64,000 bases of DNA from Chromohalobacter sp. 11-W (GCF_029889905.1 NZ_JARANZ010000003.1:1-64000), one strand, 5' to 3'; positions 1 through 9,952 are shown, counted from the first letter of the stretch. Numbers and translations: made by a program. Notes: generated from the letters alone by a model not told the origin.

Positions 1-69
1 CTCCGGGCTCGATATACAAGAGCGGAGCGGCTTGCGTTGGCCCGATGGGCCGCCTCGCAAGGAAGGCGT

Positions 70-97
70 ATTCTACCGAAAGCGCCGTGATTGTCAA
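70..97 (-). promoter_or_regulatory. rRNA-type sigma70 promoter P2 (leftward)
   Basis: This is the second leftward promoter, with -35 TTGACA (92-97), a 16-bp spacer and -10 TAGAAT (70-75). Its last spacer bases and -10 (TTTCGGTAGAAT) nearly copy those of P1, and the discriminator is again CGCC-like. The two -10 elements are 103 bp apart, close to the spacing of P1/P2 in enterobacterial rrn operons. The rest of 1-366 shows no credible gene; short frames there are not supported by any ribosome binding site or family resemblance. Confidence 0.7.
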
Positions 98-172
98 GGC
101 GTTAGCCGAGGGGACAATCGCTGATAGCGGCCGACATGCGGGCGATATCAGAGGCCTTTCGAGGTGCGGCGC

Positions 173-200
173 ATTTTACCGAAATCAGCGTCACTGTCAA
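173..200 (-). promoter_or_regulatory. rRNA-type sigma70 promoter P1 (leftward)
   Basis: On the minus strand a perfect -35 TTGACA (195-200) is followed after 16 bp by a -10 TAAAAT (173-178) and a GC-rich GCGCC discriminator. It is the upstream member of a tandem pair that reads out of the left edge. The GC-rich discriminator and tandem layout are typical of stringently controlled rRNA promoters, and an rRNA operon downstream of tyrS is known in relatives. The rRNA itself lies outside the window. Confidence 0.7.
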
Positions 201-366
201 GCCAGAAAACCACCCGAAGGTTTGAATTTCTCAAGCACGTCAGTCACTTGCGCCACCTCTCCACCGCTGGCTACGAGGTCCGTCGCCGGCAGCGGATGCG
301 TACTTTACGGCCCACACGGATTGAACGCAAGAGGTTTTTTACACGAATGAAACATGGCGTTTCGCC

Positions 367-1563
367 CTACCCTAGCGTCACCCGCGCGTAGCGTTTCTTA
401 CCCGCCTGGATGACATAGCTCTGGCCGGTGGCGAGCATATGATCGCGTGCCACGACATCACCATCGACCTTGACGCGACCATTGCCCAGCATGTCCTTCG
501 CCTGGGCACTATTGTTGACCAATCCCGAGCGATTGAGCACCGCCGCGACCGGCGCCTGTTCGCCTTCGAAGGCCACCTCGACCTCCGGAAGGTCATCCGG
601 CAGCTCGCCTTCCGCCAGTTGATTGCCTGCCGACTTATGCGCATTAGCGGCAGCTTCTTCGCCGTGATAACGCCCGATCAATTCGCGCGCCAGCTCCATC
701 TTGATATCACGCGGATTGGCCCCGGCCTCGATCGACTGACGAATGGTCTCGATGTCCTCGTTGGACTTGAGCGACAGCAGCTCGAAGTAACGCCACATCA
801 GGCTATCGGGCATCGACACCAGCTTGTTGAACATCACGCCCGGCGTATCGTCGACCCCCACATAGTTGCCCAGCGACTTGGACATCTTCTGTACGCCGTC
901 CAACCCTTCCAGCAGTGGCATGGTCATGACCACCTGCGGCGCTTGACCGAAATGCTTCTGGATCTCGCGTCCCATTAGCAGGTTGAACTTCTGATCGGTG
1001 CCGCCCAGCTCGATATCGGCCTCGAGCGCCACCGAGTCGTATCCCTGCACCAGGGGATAAAGGAACTCGTGAATCGAGATCGACTGGTTGGCCGTATAAC
1101 GCTTCTCGAAATCGTCACGCTCCAGCATGCGTGCCACGGTGGACTGCGCCGCCAGCTCGATCATGTCAGCCGCGGAAAGCTGGCTCATCCACTCGGCGTT
1201 GAAGCGCACTTCCGTGAGTGCCGGGTCGAGGACCTTGAACACCTGCTCTTTATAGGTCTCCGCATTGACCTTGACCTCTTCCCCGGTCAGCGGCTTGCGG
1301 GTCACATTCTTCCCCGTGGGATCACCGATACGACCAGTGAAGTCGCCGATCAGGAAGACGACCTGGTGGCCCAGTTCCTGAAACTGACGCATCTTGGTCA
1401 GCAACACGCTATGCCCCAGGTGAAGATCCGGTGCGGTAGGATCGAACCCCGCCTTGATACGCAGCTTACGCCCGGACTCGAGCTTCTTTACCAACTCGTC
1501 TTCCAGCAGGATTTCATGGGTGCCACGCTTGAGCAGCGCCAGCGCATCGGCGACGTCGGTCAT
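367..1563 (-). CDS. tyrS: Tyrosyl-tRNA synthetase (TyrZ type)
   Basis: This cytosolic class I enzyme charges tRNA-Tyr with tyrosine at the cost of ATP. The 398-residue protein has the HIGH-type signature HLGH at about residues 48-51, a KMSKS loop at about 226-230, and a C-terminal S4 RNA-binding domain from about residue 335. A true KMSKS in place of the KFGKT of E. coli TyrS places it in the TyrZ branch. The start at 1563 is preceded by GGAGAAAGG at good spacing; the frame is open a little further upstream but without a ribosome site. It is divergent from anmK, and the same strand continues into the rRNA-type promoters, as in Pseudomonas. Confidence 0.95.
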   Translation of the reverse strand: MTDVADALALLKRGTHEILLEDELVKKLESGRKLRIKAGFDPTAPDLHLGHSVLLTKMRQFQELGHQVVFLIGDFTGRIGDPTGKNVTRKPLTGEEVKVNAETYKEQVFKVLDPALTEVRFNAEWMSQLSAADMIELAAQSTVARMLERDDFEKRYTANQSISIHEFLYPLVQGYDSVALEADIELGGTDQKFNLLMGREIQKHFGQAPQVVMTMPLLEGLDGVQKMSKSLGNYVGVDDTPGVMFNKLVSMPDSLMWRYFELLSLKSNEDIETIRQSIEAGANPRDIKMELARELIGRYHGEEAAANAHKSAGNQLAEGELPDDLPEVEVAFEGEQAPVAAVLNRSGLVNNSAQAKDMLGNGRVKVDGDVVARDHMLATGQSYVIQAGKKRYARVTLG

Positions 1564-1661
1564 CGTATCCTTTCTCCGCAAATGGGGTGACTTGGGCAAT
1601 AACGGGGAATGTTAGCATGACTCATCGACGCGGTTGAGCGCCCCGGCACATGGAGATGAAC

Positions 1662-2777
1662 ATGCCCCTTTATATCGGCCTGATGTCCGGCACCAGCTTG
1701 GACGGCATCGACGCCGCCCTGGTGCGTTGCGGCGACGGCCGCCCCGAGTGGCTGGGTGCCACTGGGGTGGCCTTTCCCGCCGCGCTGCGCGAGGACTTGC
1801 TGGCCTTATGTCTCGCCCGCGAGACCTCCTTCGGCGAGCTGGCCCGGCTCGAGACCGCGTTCTGCGAACGCCAAGCCGAGGCGGTCGACCGCCTACTCAC
1901 GGAGACCGACACCTCGCCTGGCGATATCGCGGCCATCGGCAGCCACGGGCAAACCATCGAACACGCCCCCGAGGGCGTCCCGCCGCACACCTACCAGCTC
2001 GACAACCCCAGCCTGCTCGCTGAGCTGACCGGCTGCGCGGTGGTCGGCGATTTTAGACGCCGCGATATGGCCGCCGGGGGACAAGCCGCGCCGCTCGCGC
2101 CGGCCTTTCATGCCGCGCTGTTCACCTCCCCCGAGCATACGCGCTTGATCCTCAATCTCGGTGGCATCGCCAACCTCACGCGTCTTCCTCCAAGCAGCGA
2201 CTCCGCCCCTGTGCTCGGCTTCGACACCGGCCCTGCCAACATGCTGATGGATGCCTGGTGTCAGCGCCACCTGGGCCACGCCTACGACGCCGAGGGTGCC
2301 TGGGCCGCCGGCGGCCACGTCGACGAGGCCTTGCTCTCGCGCCTTCTCGATGATCCCTACTTCCGACGCTCGCCGCCCAAGAGCACCGGACGTGAGCATT
2401 TTCATCTCGACTGGTTGGCGACACATCTAACGGGAGACGAAGCCCCCCGAGACGTCCAGGCGACGCTCGCCGAGCTGACCGCCGCCAGCATCGCTATGGC
2501 GATTACCCAAGGCAGCGAGCGTTCGGACGGGCATTGCGATGCACTCATCCCCTGCGGGGGCGGCGCCCACAACGCCGACCTGTTGGCGCGTCTACGCCGA
2601 CACGTGCCGGAGATCCCGCTGACGCCCTGCGCGCGTTTCGGCTGGTCAGCGGACTGGTTGGAAGCCGGCGCCTTCGCTTGGCTCGCCCATCAGCGCCTCG
2701 TGCAGCGTCCCGGCAACCTGCCCGAGGTCACCGGGGCGCGTGGCCCCCGCGTGCTGGGCGGCCTCTATGCGCCATGA
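1662..2777 (+). CDS. anmK: Anhydro-N-acetylmuramic acid kinase
   Basis: AnmK phosphorylates and opens 1,6-anhydro-MurNAc released from peptidoglycan turnover, giving MurNAc-6-phosphate in the cytosol for wall recycling. The N-terminus carries the ATP-binding GLMSGTSLDGIDAAL motif. GSHGQTIEH, LNLGGIANLT and FDTGPANMLMD follow in family order, and the 371-residue length is usual. Three in-frame ATGs lie at 1650, 1656 and 1662; GGAG at 1652-1655 fits only the last. It is divergent from tyrS, an arrangement shared with pseudomonads. Confidence 0.95.
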   Translation: MPLYIGLMSGTSLDGIDAALVRCGDGRPEWLGATGVAFPAALREDLLALCLARETSFGELARLETAFCERQAEAVDRLLTETDTSPGDIAAIGSHGQTIEHAPEGVPPHTYQLDNPSLLAELTGCAVVGDFRRRDMAAGGQAAPLAPAFHAALFTSPEHTRLILNLGGIANLTRLPPSSDSAPVLGFDTGPANMLMDAWCQRHLGHAYDAEGAWAAGGHVDEALLSRLLDDPYFRRSPPKSTGREHFHLDWLATHLTGDEAPRDVQATLAELTAASIAMAITQGSERSDGHCDALIPCGGGAHNADLLARLRRHVPEIPLTPCARFGWSADWLEAGAFAWLAHQRLVQRPGNLPEVTGARGPRVLGGLYAP

Positions 2778-2781
2778 AGGC

Positions 2782-3924
2782 TCACTCATCGTCGCCTTTC
2801 AGGGTGAAACGCTCGGCAGCATCGCTGGCCCGCGCCAGTTGCGGGCTATCGGCATCGCCGTAATCGATGCGCAGCCGTAGGTCGTTGGCCGAGTCGGCAT
2901 GCACCAATGCCATCTTTTCGCTGATGCGTCCTTGCCGATAGAGCGCGTATAGCGCCTGATCGAAGGTCTGCATCCCCTGGTCGTGGGAGCGCTGCATGAC
3001 CTCCTTGAGATCGTGTATCGCCCCCTTGCGAATCAGATCACTGACCAGCGGCGAGCGCAGCATCACTTCTACCGCCGCACAGCGTCCCCCGCCATCCTCG
3101 CGCGGCAACAAACGCTGGGCGACGATGGCCTGCAAATTGAGCGACAGATCCATCCATACCTGTTCATGGCGCTCGCTGGGAAAGAAATGCTGAATCCGCT
3201 CCAGCGCCTGGTTGGCATTGTTGGCATGCAGCGTCGCCAGGCATAGATGACCGGTCTCGGCGAACGTCAACGCCTGCTCCATGATCTCGCGCGAGCGAAC
3301 CTCGCCGATCATGATCACATCGGGCGCCTGACGCAGCGCATTCTTGAGCGCCACCTCGAAGGACTCGGTGTCGATGCCCACCTCGCGCTGATTGATGATC
3401 GCTCGGCCATGCGGGTGAATGTACTCGATGGGGTCTTCGATGCTGATGACATGCCCGCCGCTCGTCTGATTGCGGTGCTGGATCATCGACGCCAGCGTGG
3501 TTGACTTGCCACTACCCGTGCCACCGACGATGAACACTAGGCCGCGCTTGCGATTGACCAGCTCGTTCAAGGCACCCGGCAACGCCAGGCTCGCCAAGTC
3601 GGGAATGTCGAAGGCGATGCGACGCACGACCATCGCCATCTGGCTGCGCTGATAGAAGGCACTTACACGAAAACGCCCCTTGCCCTGCAGGCTGAGTGCG
3701 AAATTGGCCTCGCGCTCGGTCTCGAAACGCTCCCCCACGCCCTGGGGCAGCGCCGCCGAGACTAGCTCGCGCACCTGCGATACCGACATCGCCTGCTCGC
3801 CCAGTGTGACCAGCTCGCCATTGATCTTGAGACTCGGCGGCGCCCCGGTGGAAACCAGCAGGTCGGAGGCCTGCTTGTCGAGCATGATATCCAGCAGTTG
3901 CGTCAGCCACTCGTATGGCGTCAT
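2782..3924 (-). CDS. pilU: PilU-type pilus retraction ATPase
   Basis: This cytoplasmic hexameric ATPase of the PilT/GspE superfamily assists PilT in retracting type IV pili. The 380-residue protein has a PAS-like N-terminal domain, Walker A GGTGSGKST at about residues 134-142, and the Walker B region DVIMIGEVRS near 205. The start at 3924 has AAGGAG eight bases upstream; the frame is open to 4080 but that part overlaps pilT and looks artificial. It lies 37 bp downstream of pilT on the same strand, the usual pilTU order. The acidic, serine-rich tail and lack of the PilT AIRNLIRE motif favour PilU over a second PilT. Confidence 0.9.
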   Translation of the reverse strand: MTPYEWLTQLLDIMLDKQASDLLVSTGAPPSLKINGELVTLGEQAMSVSQVRELVSAALPQGVGERFETEREANFALSLQGKGRFRVSAFYQRSQMAMVVRRIAFDIPDLASLALPGALNELVNRKRGLVFIVGGTGSGKSTTLASMIQHRNQTSGGHVISIEDPIEYIHPHGRAIINQREVGIDTESFEVALKNALRQAPDVIMIGEVRSREIMEQALTFAETGHLCLATLHANNANQALERIQHFFPSERHEQVWMDLSLNLQAIVAQRLLPREDGGGRCAAVEVMLRSPLVSDLIRKGAIHDLKEVMQRSHDQGMQTFDQALYALYRQGRISEKMALVHADSANDLRLRIDYGDADSPQLARASDAAERFTLKGDDE

Positions 3925-3961
3925 CTCGCGTTCTCCTTCGCGACTGTCGATTGTGCCCGGC

Positions 3962-5002
3962 TTACACACCCAGCACGCGCCCATCCTTCGCCTTCGCCTG
4001 TGCCTCGGCGCGCGAGACAACGCCTTGCGCCACCAGACGCGAAAGCGCCGCATCCAAGGTCTGCATGCCCAGGCTGCCACCGGTCTGGATCGAGGAATAC
4101 ATCTGCGCCAGCTTGTTCTCGCGAATCAAGTTGCGCACCGCCGCGCTGGCCACCAGGATCTCGTGGGCCGCCACGCGCCCACCGCCTTCACGCTTGAGCA
4201 GCACTTGTGAGATGACCCCCTGCAGCGACTCGGACAACATCGAGCGCACCATGCTTTTTTCGTCGCCCGGGAATACATCGATGATGCGGTCCACGGTCTT
4301 GGCCGCCGACGTGGTATGCAAGGTACCGAATACCAGATGACCGGTTTCGGCGGCGGTCAGCGCCAGGCGGATGGTTTCCAGATCGCGTAGCTCACCGACC
4401 AGAATCACGTCGGGGTCCTCGCGCAGCGCCGAGCGCAGTGCCGTGGCGAAGCTGCGCGTATCGCGATGCAACTCGCGCTGATTGACGAGACTGCGCTTGC
4501 TGCGATGCACGAACTCCACCGGGTCCTCGATGGTCAGCACATGCTGATAATAGTTTTCGTTGACGTAGTCGATCATCGCCGCCAAGGTCGTACTCTTGCC
4601 CGACCCGGTCGGCCCCGTCACCAGAACCAGCCCGCGCGGCAGCGAGGCCAGGCGTCGAAACACCTCGCCCAGGTCCAGATCATCGAGGGTAAGCACCTCG
4701 CTGGGAATGGTGCGAAAGACGGCGCCCGCGCCGCGCCCTTGATGGAAGACGTTGACGCGGAAGCGCGCCACGCCCGGCACCTCGAACGAGAAATCATGCT
4801 CGAGCGCCTCTTCATAGTCGCGGCGCTGCTGATCGTTCATGATCGCGTAGATCAACTTGCGAACGTCACGATCCTCGATCGGTGGCACGTTGAGTCGGCG
4901 AATGTCGCCATCGACGCGAATCATTGGCGGCAAACCAGCGGACAGATGCAGATCGGACGCCTTCTGTTTTGCCGAGAACGCCAGCAATTCGATAATATCC
5001 AT
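3962..5002 (-). CDS. pilT: PilT pilus retraction ATPase
   Basis: PilT powers disassembly of type IV pili for twitching, DNA uptake and surface sensing. The 346-residue product has Walker A GPTGSGKST at about residues 130-138, Walker B DVILVGELRD near 200, and the PilT-specific C-terminal VRNLIRE stretch needed for retraction. The start at 5002 (MDIIELLAFS) matches the family N-terminus; upstream frame extension runs into the divergent yggS and is not believed. pilU follows on the same strand. No pilin or assembly genes are in the window, so the retraction motors are encoded apart from the rest of the machine, as in many gammaproteobacteria. Confidence 0.95.
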   Translation of the reverse strand: MDIIELLAFSAKQKASDLHLSAGLPPMIRVDGDIRRLNVPPIEDRDVRKLIYAIMNDQQRRDYEEALEHDFSFEVPGVARFRVNVFHQGRGAGAVFRTIPSEVLTLDDLDLGEVFRRLASLPRGLVLVTGPTGSGKSTTLAAMIDYVNENYYQHVLTIEDPVEFVHRSKRSLVNQRELHRDTRSFATALRSALREDPDVILVGELRDLETIRLALTAAETGHLVFGTLHTTSAAKTVDRIIDVFPGDEKSMVRSMLSESLQGVISQVLLKREGGGRVAAHEILVASAAVRNLIRENKLAQMYSSIQTGGSLGMQTLDAALSRLVAQGVVSRAEAQAKAKDGRVLGV

Positions 5003-5036
5003 GCATTTCTCTCGCTCGCGGACAGGGTTTCCCAGT

Positions 5037-5744
5037 ATGCCAGATGTCACCATCGCCGAATCCCTCGAACGCGCTCGCCAGCGTTTGACCCGCGCCCTGG
5101 CGAGCGCGGGGCGTGACGACGAGGACGCCTGCTTATTGGCCGTGAGCAAGACGCAACCCGTGGCGAACGTGCGCCAGGCCTTCGCTGCGGGGCAGCGCGC
5201 ATTCGGCGAGAACTATCTTCAGGAAGCGCTCGACAAACAGGCCTCGCTGGACGATCTCGAGGGTATCGTCTGGCATTTCATCGGTCCTTTGCAATCCAAC
5301 AAGACCCGCGCGGTGGCCGAACACTTCCAGTGGGTGCATACCATCGACCGCGCGCGCATTGCCACACGCCTCGACGCGCAGCGTCCGATGGCGCTGGGGC
5401 CGCTGAATGTTTGCCTGCAAGTCAACGTCAGCGGCGAAGCCAGCAAGTCAGGGGTGACGCCCGAGGCCTTGCCGGCACTGGCCGATGCCGTGGTGGCACT
5501 GCCACGCCTGCGACTACGCGGCTTGATGACACTGCCCGCACCGAGCGACGACCCGGCAGCCCAACGGCGACCCTTCGCCGAGCTGCGCGCCTTGCTCGAA
5601 ATGCTCCGCCAGCGACATCCGCAGGCCCCTTTGGATACCTTATCGATGGGCATGAGCGGCGATCTCGAGGCCGCCGTCCTCGAAGATGCCACCCTGGTCC
5701 GTCTGGGCACGGCCATTTTCGGGCAGCGCGCGCCGCGCGCCTGA
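5037..5744 (+). CDS. yggS: YggS family PLP homeostasis protein
   Basis: This single-domain type III-fold protein binds pyridoxal phosphate and buffers vitamin B6 and amino/keto-acid pools; no catalysis is established. The 235-residue protein contains LLAVSKTQP, whose lysine binds PLP, then FGENYLQEA, WHFIGPLQSNK, and the C-terminal phosphate-binding SMGMSGDLEAAV. The ATG at 5037 fits the family N-terminus and is only 34 bp from divergent pilT; its ribosome site is weak. It begins the conserved yggS-proC-yggT run found next to pilTU in pseudomonads. Confidence 0.95.
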   Translation: MPDVTIAESLERARQRLTRALASAGRDDEDACLLAVSKTQPVANVRQAFAAGQRAFGENYLQEALDKQASLDDLEGIVWHFIGPLQSNKTRAVAEHFQWVHTIDRARIATRLDAQRPMALGPLNVCLQVNVSGEASKSGVTPEALPALADAVVALPRLRLRGLMTLPAPSDDPAAQRRPFAELRALLEMLRQRHPQAPLDTLSMGMSGDLEAAVLEDATLVRLGTAIFGQRAPRA

Positions 5745-5794
5745 TGGCCTTGTCCCTAACCCCATTGTTTCGTCGCGAAACTTCAGGAGACACC

Positions 5795-6619
5795 ATGACA
5801 AACCAAGTCACATTCATCGGCGCCGGGAACATGGCCAGCGCCATTTTCGGCGGTATGATCGAAGGCGGCTATCCCGCCGAAGCCATCACCGCTACCGCGC
5901 GCGGCGCCCAGACACTCGACGCGCTCGCGTCGCGCTACGGTGTCCACACCACATCCGACAACAACGCGGCCGTCGAGCACGCGGATGTCGTGGTCCTAGC
6001 CGTCAAGCCACAGGTCATGCGCGAGGTATGTCAAGAATTGCGCGATAGCGTACAGCGTCAACGTCCACTGATCGTCTCCGTGGCCGCCGGTTTGAGTGCC
6101 GAGACGCTAGATACCTGGCTGGGCGGCGACATGGCCGTGATCCGCTGCATGCCCAACACCCCCAGCCTGGTCGGTCAGGGCGCCTCGGGGCTTTACGCCA
6201 ACGCCCGCGTCAGCGAGGAGCAGAAGCAGTTGGCCACCTCGCTGCTGGAAGCCGTGGGACTCGTGGAATGGGTCGCCGACGAGACACTTCTCGAGGCAGT
6301 CACTGCCGTGTCGGGTAGCGGACCCGCGTATTTCTTTTTGATCATGGAGGCGCTCGAGGACGCCGGCAAGAAGCTCGGCTTGCCCGCCGACAGTGCCCGT
6401 CGTCTGGCGCTGCAAACCGCCTACGGCGCGGCCAGCATGGCCCGCGAAAGCGAATTCGAGCCAGCCGAATTGCGCCGCCGCGTGACCTCGCCCAACGGCA
6501 CCACCGAACGCGCCATCAACAGCTTCGAAGACGACGGCCTGCGTCAGCTTTTCGAAAACGCCACGCAAGCCTGCGCGACACGCGCCCGTGAACTGGCCGA
6601 CGAACTGAGCCGCGACTGA
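5795..6619 (+). CDS. proC: Pyrroline-5-carboxylate reductase
   Basis: ProC carries out the last step of proline synthesis, NAD(P)H-dependent reduction of 1-pyrroline-5-carboxylate, in the cytosol. The 274-residue protein opens with the Rossmann motif FIGAGNMASAI and has the family signature near the end (GSGPAYFFLIMEAL and VTSPNGTTE). The ATG at 5795 has CAGGAG at 5784-5789; the same frame is open far upstream inside yggS but that part is a shadow. The gene lies 50 bp after yggS and 34 bp before yggT, so they are likely co-transcribed. Confidence 0.96.
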   Translation: MTNQVTFIGAGNMASAIFGGMIEGGYPAEAITATARGAQTLDALASRYGVHTTSDNNAAVEHADVVVLAVKPQVMREVCQELRDSVQRQRPLIVSVAAGLSAETLDTWLGGDMAVIRCMPNTPSLVGQGASGLYANARVSEEQKQLATSLLEAVGLVEWVADETLLEAVTAVSGSGPAYFFLIMEALEDAGKKLGLPADSARRLALQTAYGAASMARESEFEPAELRRRVTSPNGTTERAINSFEDDGLRQLFENATQACATRARELADELSRD

Positions 6620-6653
6620 ATTCCCCTTCACCCATTCGACACGGAGGAGCCCC

Positions 6654-7244
6654 ATGGGCAGCCAAATGGGAAGCGCCGGCTTGATGCTGGTCAACACGCT
6701 AATCAATGTGTATCTGTTCGTCTTGATGCTGCGCTTTCTGCTGCAGTTTTCGCGCGCCGATTATTACAACCCCGTCAGCCAGGCGGTGATCAAGGCTACG
6801 CGTCCGGTGGTCGCGCCGTTGCAGCGCATCTTTCGTCCACGTGGACGCTTCGATCCCGCCTCGCTGGTCGCGGGGTTGCTGATCAAGGGCATCACCATCT
6901 TCGTGCTGCTCAAGCTCGCCGGCATCGGCATGCCGCCGATTCAGGGCGTGTTGGTGGCGGCACTGGCCGGGGTGTTGAGCGCCATTCTCGACATCTACTT
7001 CTTTGCCCTGATCATCATGATCATTCTCAGTTGGGTCGCGCCGCAGGCCAGCCATCCCGGCGCCATTCTCGTCCAGCAATTGGTCGAACCGATCATGGCA
7101 CCGGTACGCAAGGTCATCCCCCCGCTGGGCATGATCGACTTGTCGCCCATCGTGGTGTTCATCGCCATCAATCTGGTCGATAGCCTCGTCGTCGGCGCCC
7201 TCGCCCGTGCGGCAGGATTGCCTGGCATGCTGGTAGGCTTCTGA
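6654..7244 (+). CDS. yggT: YggT family membrane protein
   Basis: This small integral inner-membrane protein has two YggT domains, each with a pair of hydrophobic helices (about residues 10-30 and 65-95, then 105-130 and 165-190). The function is not firmly known; the family has been linked to cell-envelope integrity and osmotic tolerance. The 196-residue length is typical of proteobacterial double-domain forms. GGAGGAG precedes the ATG at 6654. Position after proC is widely conserved. Confidence 0.9.
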   Translation: MGSQMGSAGLMLVNTLINVYLFVLMLRFLLQFSRADYYNPVSQAVIKATRPVVAPLQRIFRPRGRFDPASLVAGLLIKGITIFVLLKLAGIGMPPIQGVLVAALAGVLSAILDIYFFALIIMIILSWVAPQASHPGAILVQQLVEPIMAPVRKVIPPLGMIDLSPIVVFIAINLVDSLVVGALARAAGLPGMLVGF

Positions 7245-7304
7245 ACATTCACGACCCTGGCGCCGTCGCGCGCCCCACGCTGGACACGGAAACCGACACA
7301 CACG

Positions 7305-8465
7305 ATGCCCGATACGCTACCTCCCGACTCGGTCGGTCTGGTCACGCCGCAAACGGCGCACTTTGATACCCCGCTGGCACTGGCCGGCGGCAAGACGCTG
7401 TCCGACTACACGCTGGTCTACGAGACGTATGGCACGCTCAACGCCGAACGCAATAACGCGGTGCTGATCTGCCATGCGCTGTCCGGCCATCATCACGCGG
7501 CAGGCTTTCATAGCATGGAAGATCGCAAGCCCGGCTGGTGGGACGCGTATATCGGCCCCGGCAAGGCGATCGATACCGAGCGCTTCTTCGTCGTTTCGAT
7601 CAATAACCTCGGCGGCTGCCACGGCAGTACCGGCCCTGCCTCGATCAACCCCGAGACCCAGCGCGCCTGGGGACCAGAATTCCCGGTCCTGACGGTGGCC
7701 GACTGGGTGCATAGCCAGGCACGCCTGGCCGATCGACTGGGCATCGAACGCTTCGCCGCCGTGGTCGGCGGCAGCCTCGGTGGCATGCAGGTGTTGCAAT
7801 GGACGATGGCATATCCCGAGCGCATCGCCAACGCCGTGGTCATCGCCGCCACGCCACGCCTCTCGGCGCAGAACATCGCCTTCAACGAGGTCGCCCGCCA
7901 AGCGATTCGTTCGGACCCCGACTTCCATGACGGCTGGTATGAGGAGCACGGCACGGTGCCCAAACGCGGGCTCAAGCTGGCCCGCATGATCGGCCATATC
8001 ACCTATCTTTCCGAACATTCGATGGGGGCCAAGTTCGGCCGCGATCTGCGTACCGATCAGCTCAACTTCGGCTATGACGTGGAGTTTCAGGTCGAATCGT
8101 ATCTGCGCCATCAGGGGGATACGTTTTCCACCAGCTTCGATGCCAATACGTATTTGCTGATGACCAAGGCGCTGGATTACTTCGACCCGGCCGCTCTTCA
8201 CGGCGGCGACCTGGCGACGGCGCTGGCGCCGGCGCAATGCCCGTTCCTGGTGGTCAGCTTCACTACCGACTGGCGCTTCGCGCCGCCGCGTTCGCGGGAG
8301 CTGGTCGACGCCCTGATGCGCGCCGACAAGACCGTCAGCTACGCCAGCATCGACTCGCCGCATGGCCACGATGCATTTTTGCTGCCACATCCGCGTTACG
8401 AAGCGGTGTTCGGCGGTTTCATGCGTCGCGCCGCCCGCGACCTGCAACTCGAGGAGACGCCCTGA
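7305..8465 (+). CDS. metX: Homoserine O-acyltransferase MetX
   Basis: This alpha/beta-hydrolase enzyme activates homoserine for methionine synthesis. In Pseudomonas relatives with a metXW pair the acyl donor is succinyl-CoA, so the exact donor cannot be read here with certainty. The 386-residue protein has the nucleophile elbow GGSLGGMQ with Ser157, an Asp in SFTTDWRF, and the catalytic His in SPHGHDAF near residue 352. It overlaps metW by one base (TGATG), so the two are translationally coupled. No SAM riboswitch was recognised in the 60-bp leader. Confidence 0.95.
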   Translation: MPDTLPPDSVGLVTPQTAHFDTPLALAGGKTLSDYTLVYETYGTLNAERNNAVLICHALSGHHHAAGFHSMEDRKPGWWDAYIGPGKAIDTERFFVVSINNLGGCHGSTGPASINPETQRAWGPEFPVLTVADWVHSQARLADRLGIERFAAVVGGSLGGMQVLQWTMAYPERIANAVVIAATPRLSAQNIAFNEVARQAIRSDPDFHDGWYEEHGTVPKRGLKLARMIGHITYLSEHSMGAKFGRDLRTDQLNFGYDVEFQVESYLRHQGDTFSTSFDANTYLLMTKALDYFDPAALHGGDLATALAPAQCPFLVVSFTTDWRFAPPRSRELVDALMRADKTVSYASIDSPHGHDAFLLPHPRYEAVFGGFMRRAARDLQLEETP

Positions 8466-9064
8466 TGCGCGCCGATCTCAAATTGATCCACGACTGGGTC
8501 CCGCAAGGCGCGCGCGTGCTCGACCTGGGCTGCGGCGACGGCGCACTGCTCGCTGCCTTGGCGCATGACAAGCAGGTCGTCGGCTATGGCCTGGAGATCG
8601 ACCCCGACGGCATCACCGCTTGCATCGAGCGCGGCGTCAGCGTCATCGAGCACGACATCGACGACGGCCTGAGCAACGTCGAGGATGACGCCTATGACCT
8701 GGTGATCATGACTCAAGCACTTCAGGCTCTGCAGCGCCCGGACCGTACCCTCGACGAAATGCTGCGCGTGGGCCGCGAATGCATCATCGCCTTCCCCAAC
8801 TTCGCCTACTGGCGTCACCGCCTGTATCTCGGCTTTCAGGGCCGCATGCCGGTGTCCAAGTCGCTCCCCCATGCTTGGTACGACACACCCAACATCCACC
8901 TATCGACGTTTCGAGACTTCGGCCAGCTGTGCCGCGACAAGGGCCTGACCATCGTCGATCAACGCGTCGGCAACGGCGACCACGAACCGCATTGGAGCTC
9001 GCGGCTGTGGCCTAACCTATGCGGGGAAACGGCCATCTTCCGCGTCACCCGCGCCTCACGCTGA
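8465..9064 (+). CDS. metW: MetW methionine biosynthesis protein
   Basis: MetW is a 199-residue protein with a class I SAM-methyltransferase fold; it pairs with MetX and is required for methionine synthesis in several proteobacteria, with an incompletely defined role. The glycine-rich SAM motif VLDLGCGDGALL occurs at about residues 18-29, and the MetW-typical FPNFAYWRHR is in the middle. The start overlaps the metX stop by one base. The same frame is open further upstream inside metX, but that part has no family resemblance. Confidence 0.93.
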   Translation: MRADLKLIHDWVPQGARVLDLGCGDGALLAALAHDKQVVGYGLEIDPDGITACIERGVSVIEHDIDDGLSNVEDDAYDLVIMTQALQALQRPDRTLDEMLRVGRECIIAFPNFAYWRHRLYLGFQGRMPVSKSLPHAWYDTPNIHLSTFRDFGQLCRDKGLTIVDQRVGNGDHEPHWSSRLWPNLCGETAIFRVTRASR

Positions 9065-9065
9065 T

Positions 9066-9812
9066 TCAGACACTCGGCGGCTGCCGCTCGAGATCCACCG
9101 GCAGCCGCCGGGTCAACATCGCCTGGCAAGGTACGCCGGCCGTGTTCCGGGTGACGCTGACGCCATACGCCAGCACCTCAACGCCTTGTGCGGCGACGCG
9201 ACGTAGCGTTTCGGCATAGCCAGGGTCGAGGTGCGCGGCCGGTGCCACGGTATCGATCCCGGTGTGAGCCACGCAAAACAGAAGCACCGCGCGCTCGCCC
9301 AGTGCGACCCGCGCTGCCAGGCTCTCCAGATGCCGCCGGCCACGCTCGCTGACCGAGTCAGGGAAATAGCCATGGCCATCGTCCTCACGTAGCGTCACCT
9401 GTTTGACTTCGACATGGGTCGTTTGCCGTGCATCGGTGAGGCGAAAATCGAGCCGTGCGCCTTCGACCTTCGCCTCCCGCTTGAGCGTCGTATACCCCGC
9501 CAGCTCGGCAATACACCCAGCACTCAAGGCTTCCTCGACCCATGCATTGGCACGCCCAGTGTGCACCGAGACCAAGGCCGGCTCCGCGCCGGGCATGGGC
9601 AGTTCGATCCACTCCCAGGTCCAGGCCAGCTTGCGCGCGGGGTTATGACTCGGCGAGAGCCAGACGCGACACCCGGGAACGTTGACCGCGCGCATGGAGC
9701 CGGTATTGGGGCAATGCGCGACCACTTCTTCGCCTGACGCCAATCGCACATCGGCCAGAAAACGCTTATAGCGACGCACCAGAATACCGGACGTCAGTTG
9801 CGTGTATTCCAT
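9066..9812 (-). CDS. sfsA: SfsA family DNA-binding protein
   Basis: SfsA was named for stimulation of sugar (maltose) fermentation in E. coli. It has an OB-like fold and a nuclease-like C-terminal domain, and its physiological task is still uncertain. The 248-residue protein shows the family blocks RYKRFLADV, HCPNTGSM and VEVKQVTL. GAGGGGAAG precedes the start at 9812. It is convergent with metW (one base between stops) and divergent from dksA, the same neighbour as in E. coli. Confidence 0.93.
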   Translation of the reverse strand: MEYTQLTSGILVRRYKRFLADVRLASGEEVVAHCPNTGSMRAVNVPGCRVWLSPSHNPARKLAWTWEWIELPMPGAEPALVSVHTGRANAWVEEALSAGCIAELAGYTTLKREAKVEGARLDFRLTDARQTTHVEVKQVTLREDDGHGYFPDSVSERGRRHLESLAARVALGERAVLLFCVAHTGIDTVAPAAHLDPGYAETLRRVAAQGVEVLAYGVSVTRNTAGVPCQAMLTRRLPVDLERQPPSV

Positions 9813-9952
9813 CTTCCCCTCTTGAGTCGCTAACGCGTCACACCATGGGACAAAAAATCACATTCTCACGATAGCGGCCGTATGGCCGCGTAACGCGCGC
9901 GCTCCAGCGTTTTGACCAAGATCGGAACGCATCATTTTATCGCCGAGAATGG

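Noticed and set aside
45-391. Short rightward frames in the left-edge leader
   Set aside because: No ribosome site or recognisable protein; they cross the leftward tandem promoters.
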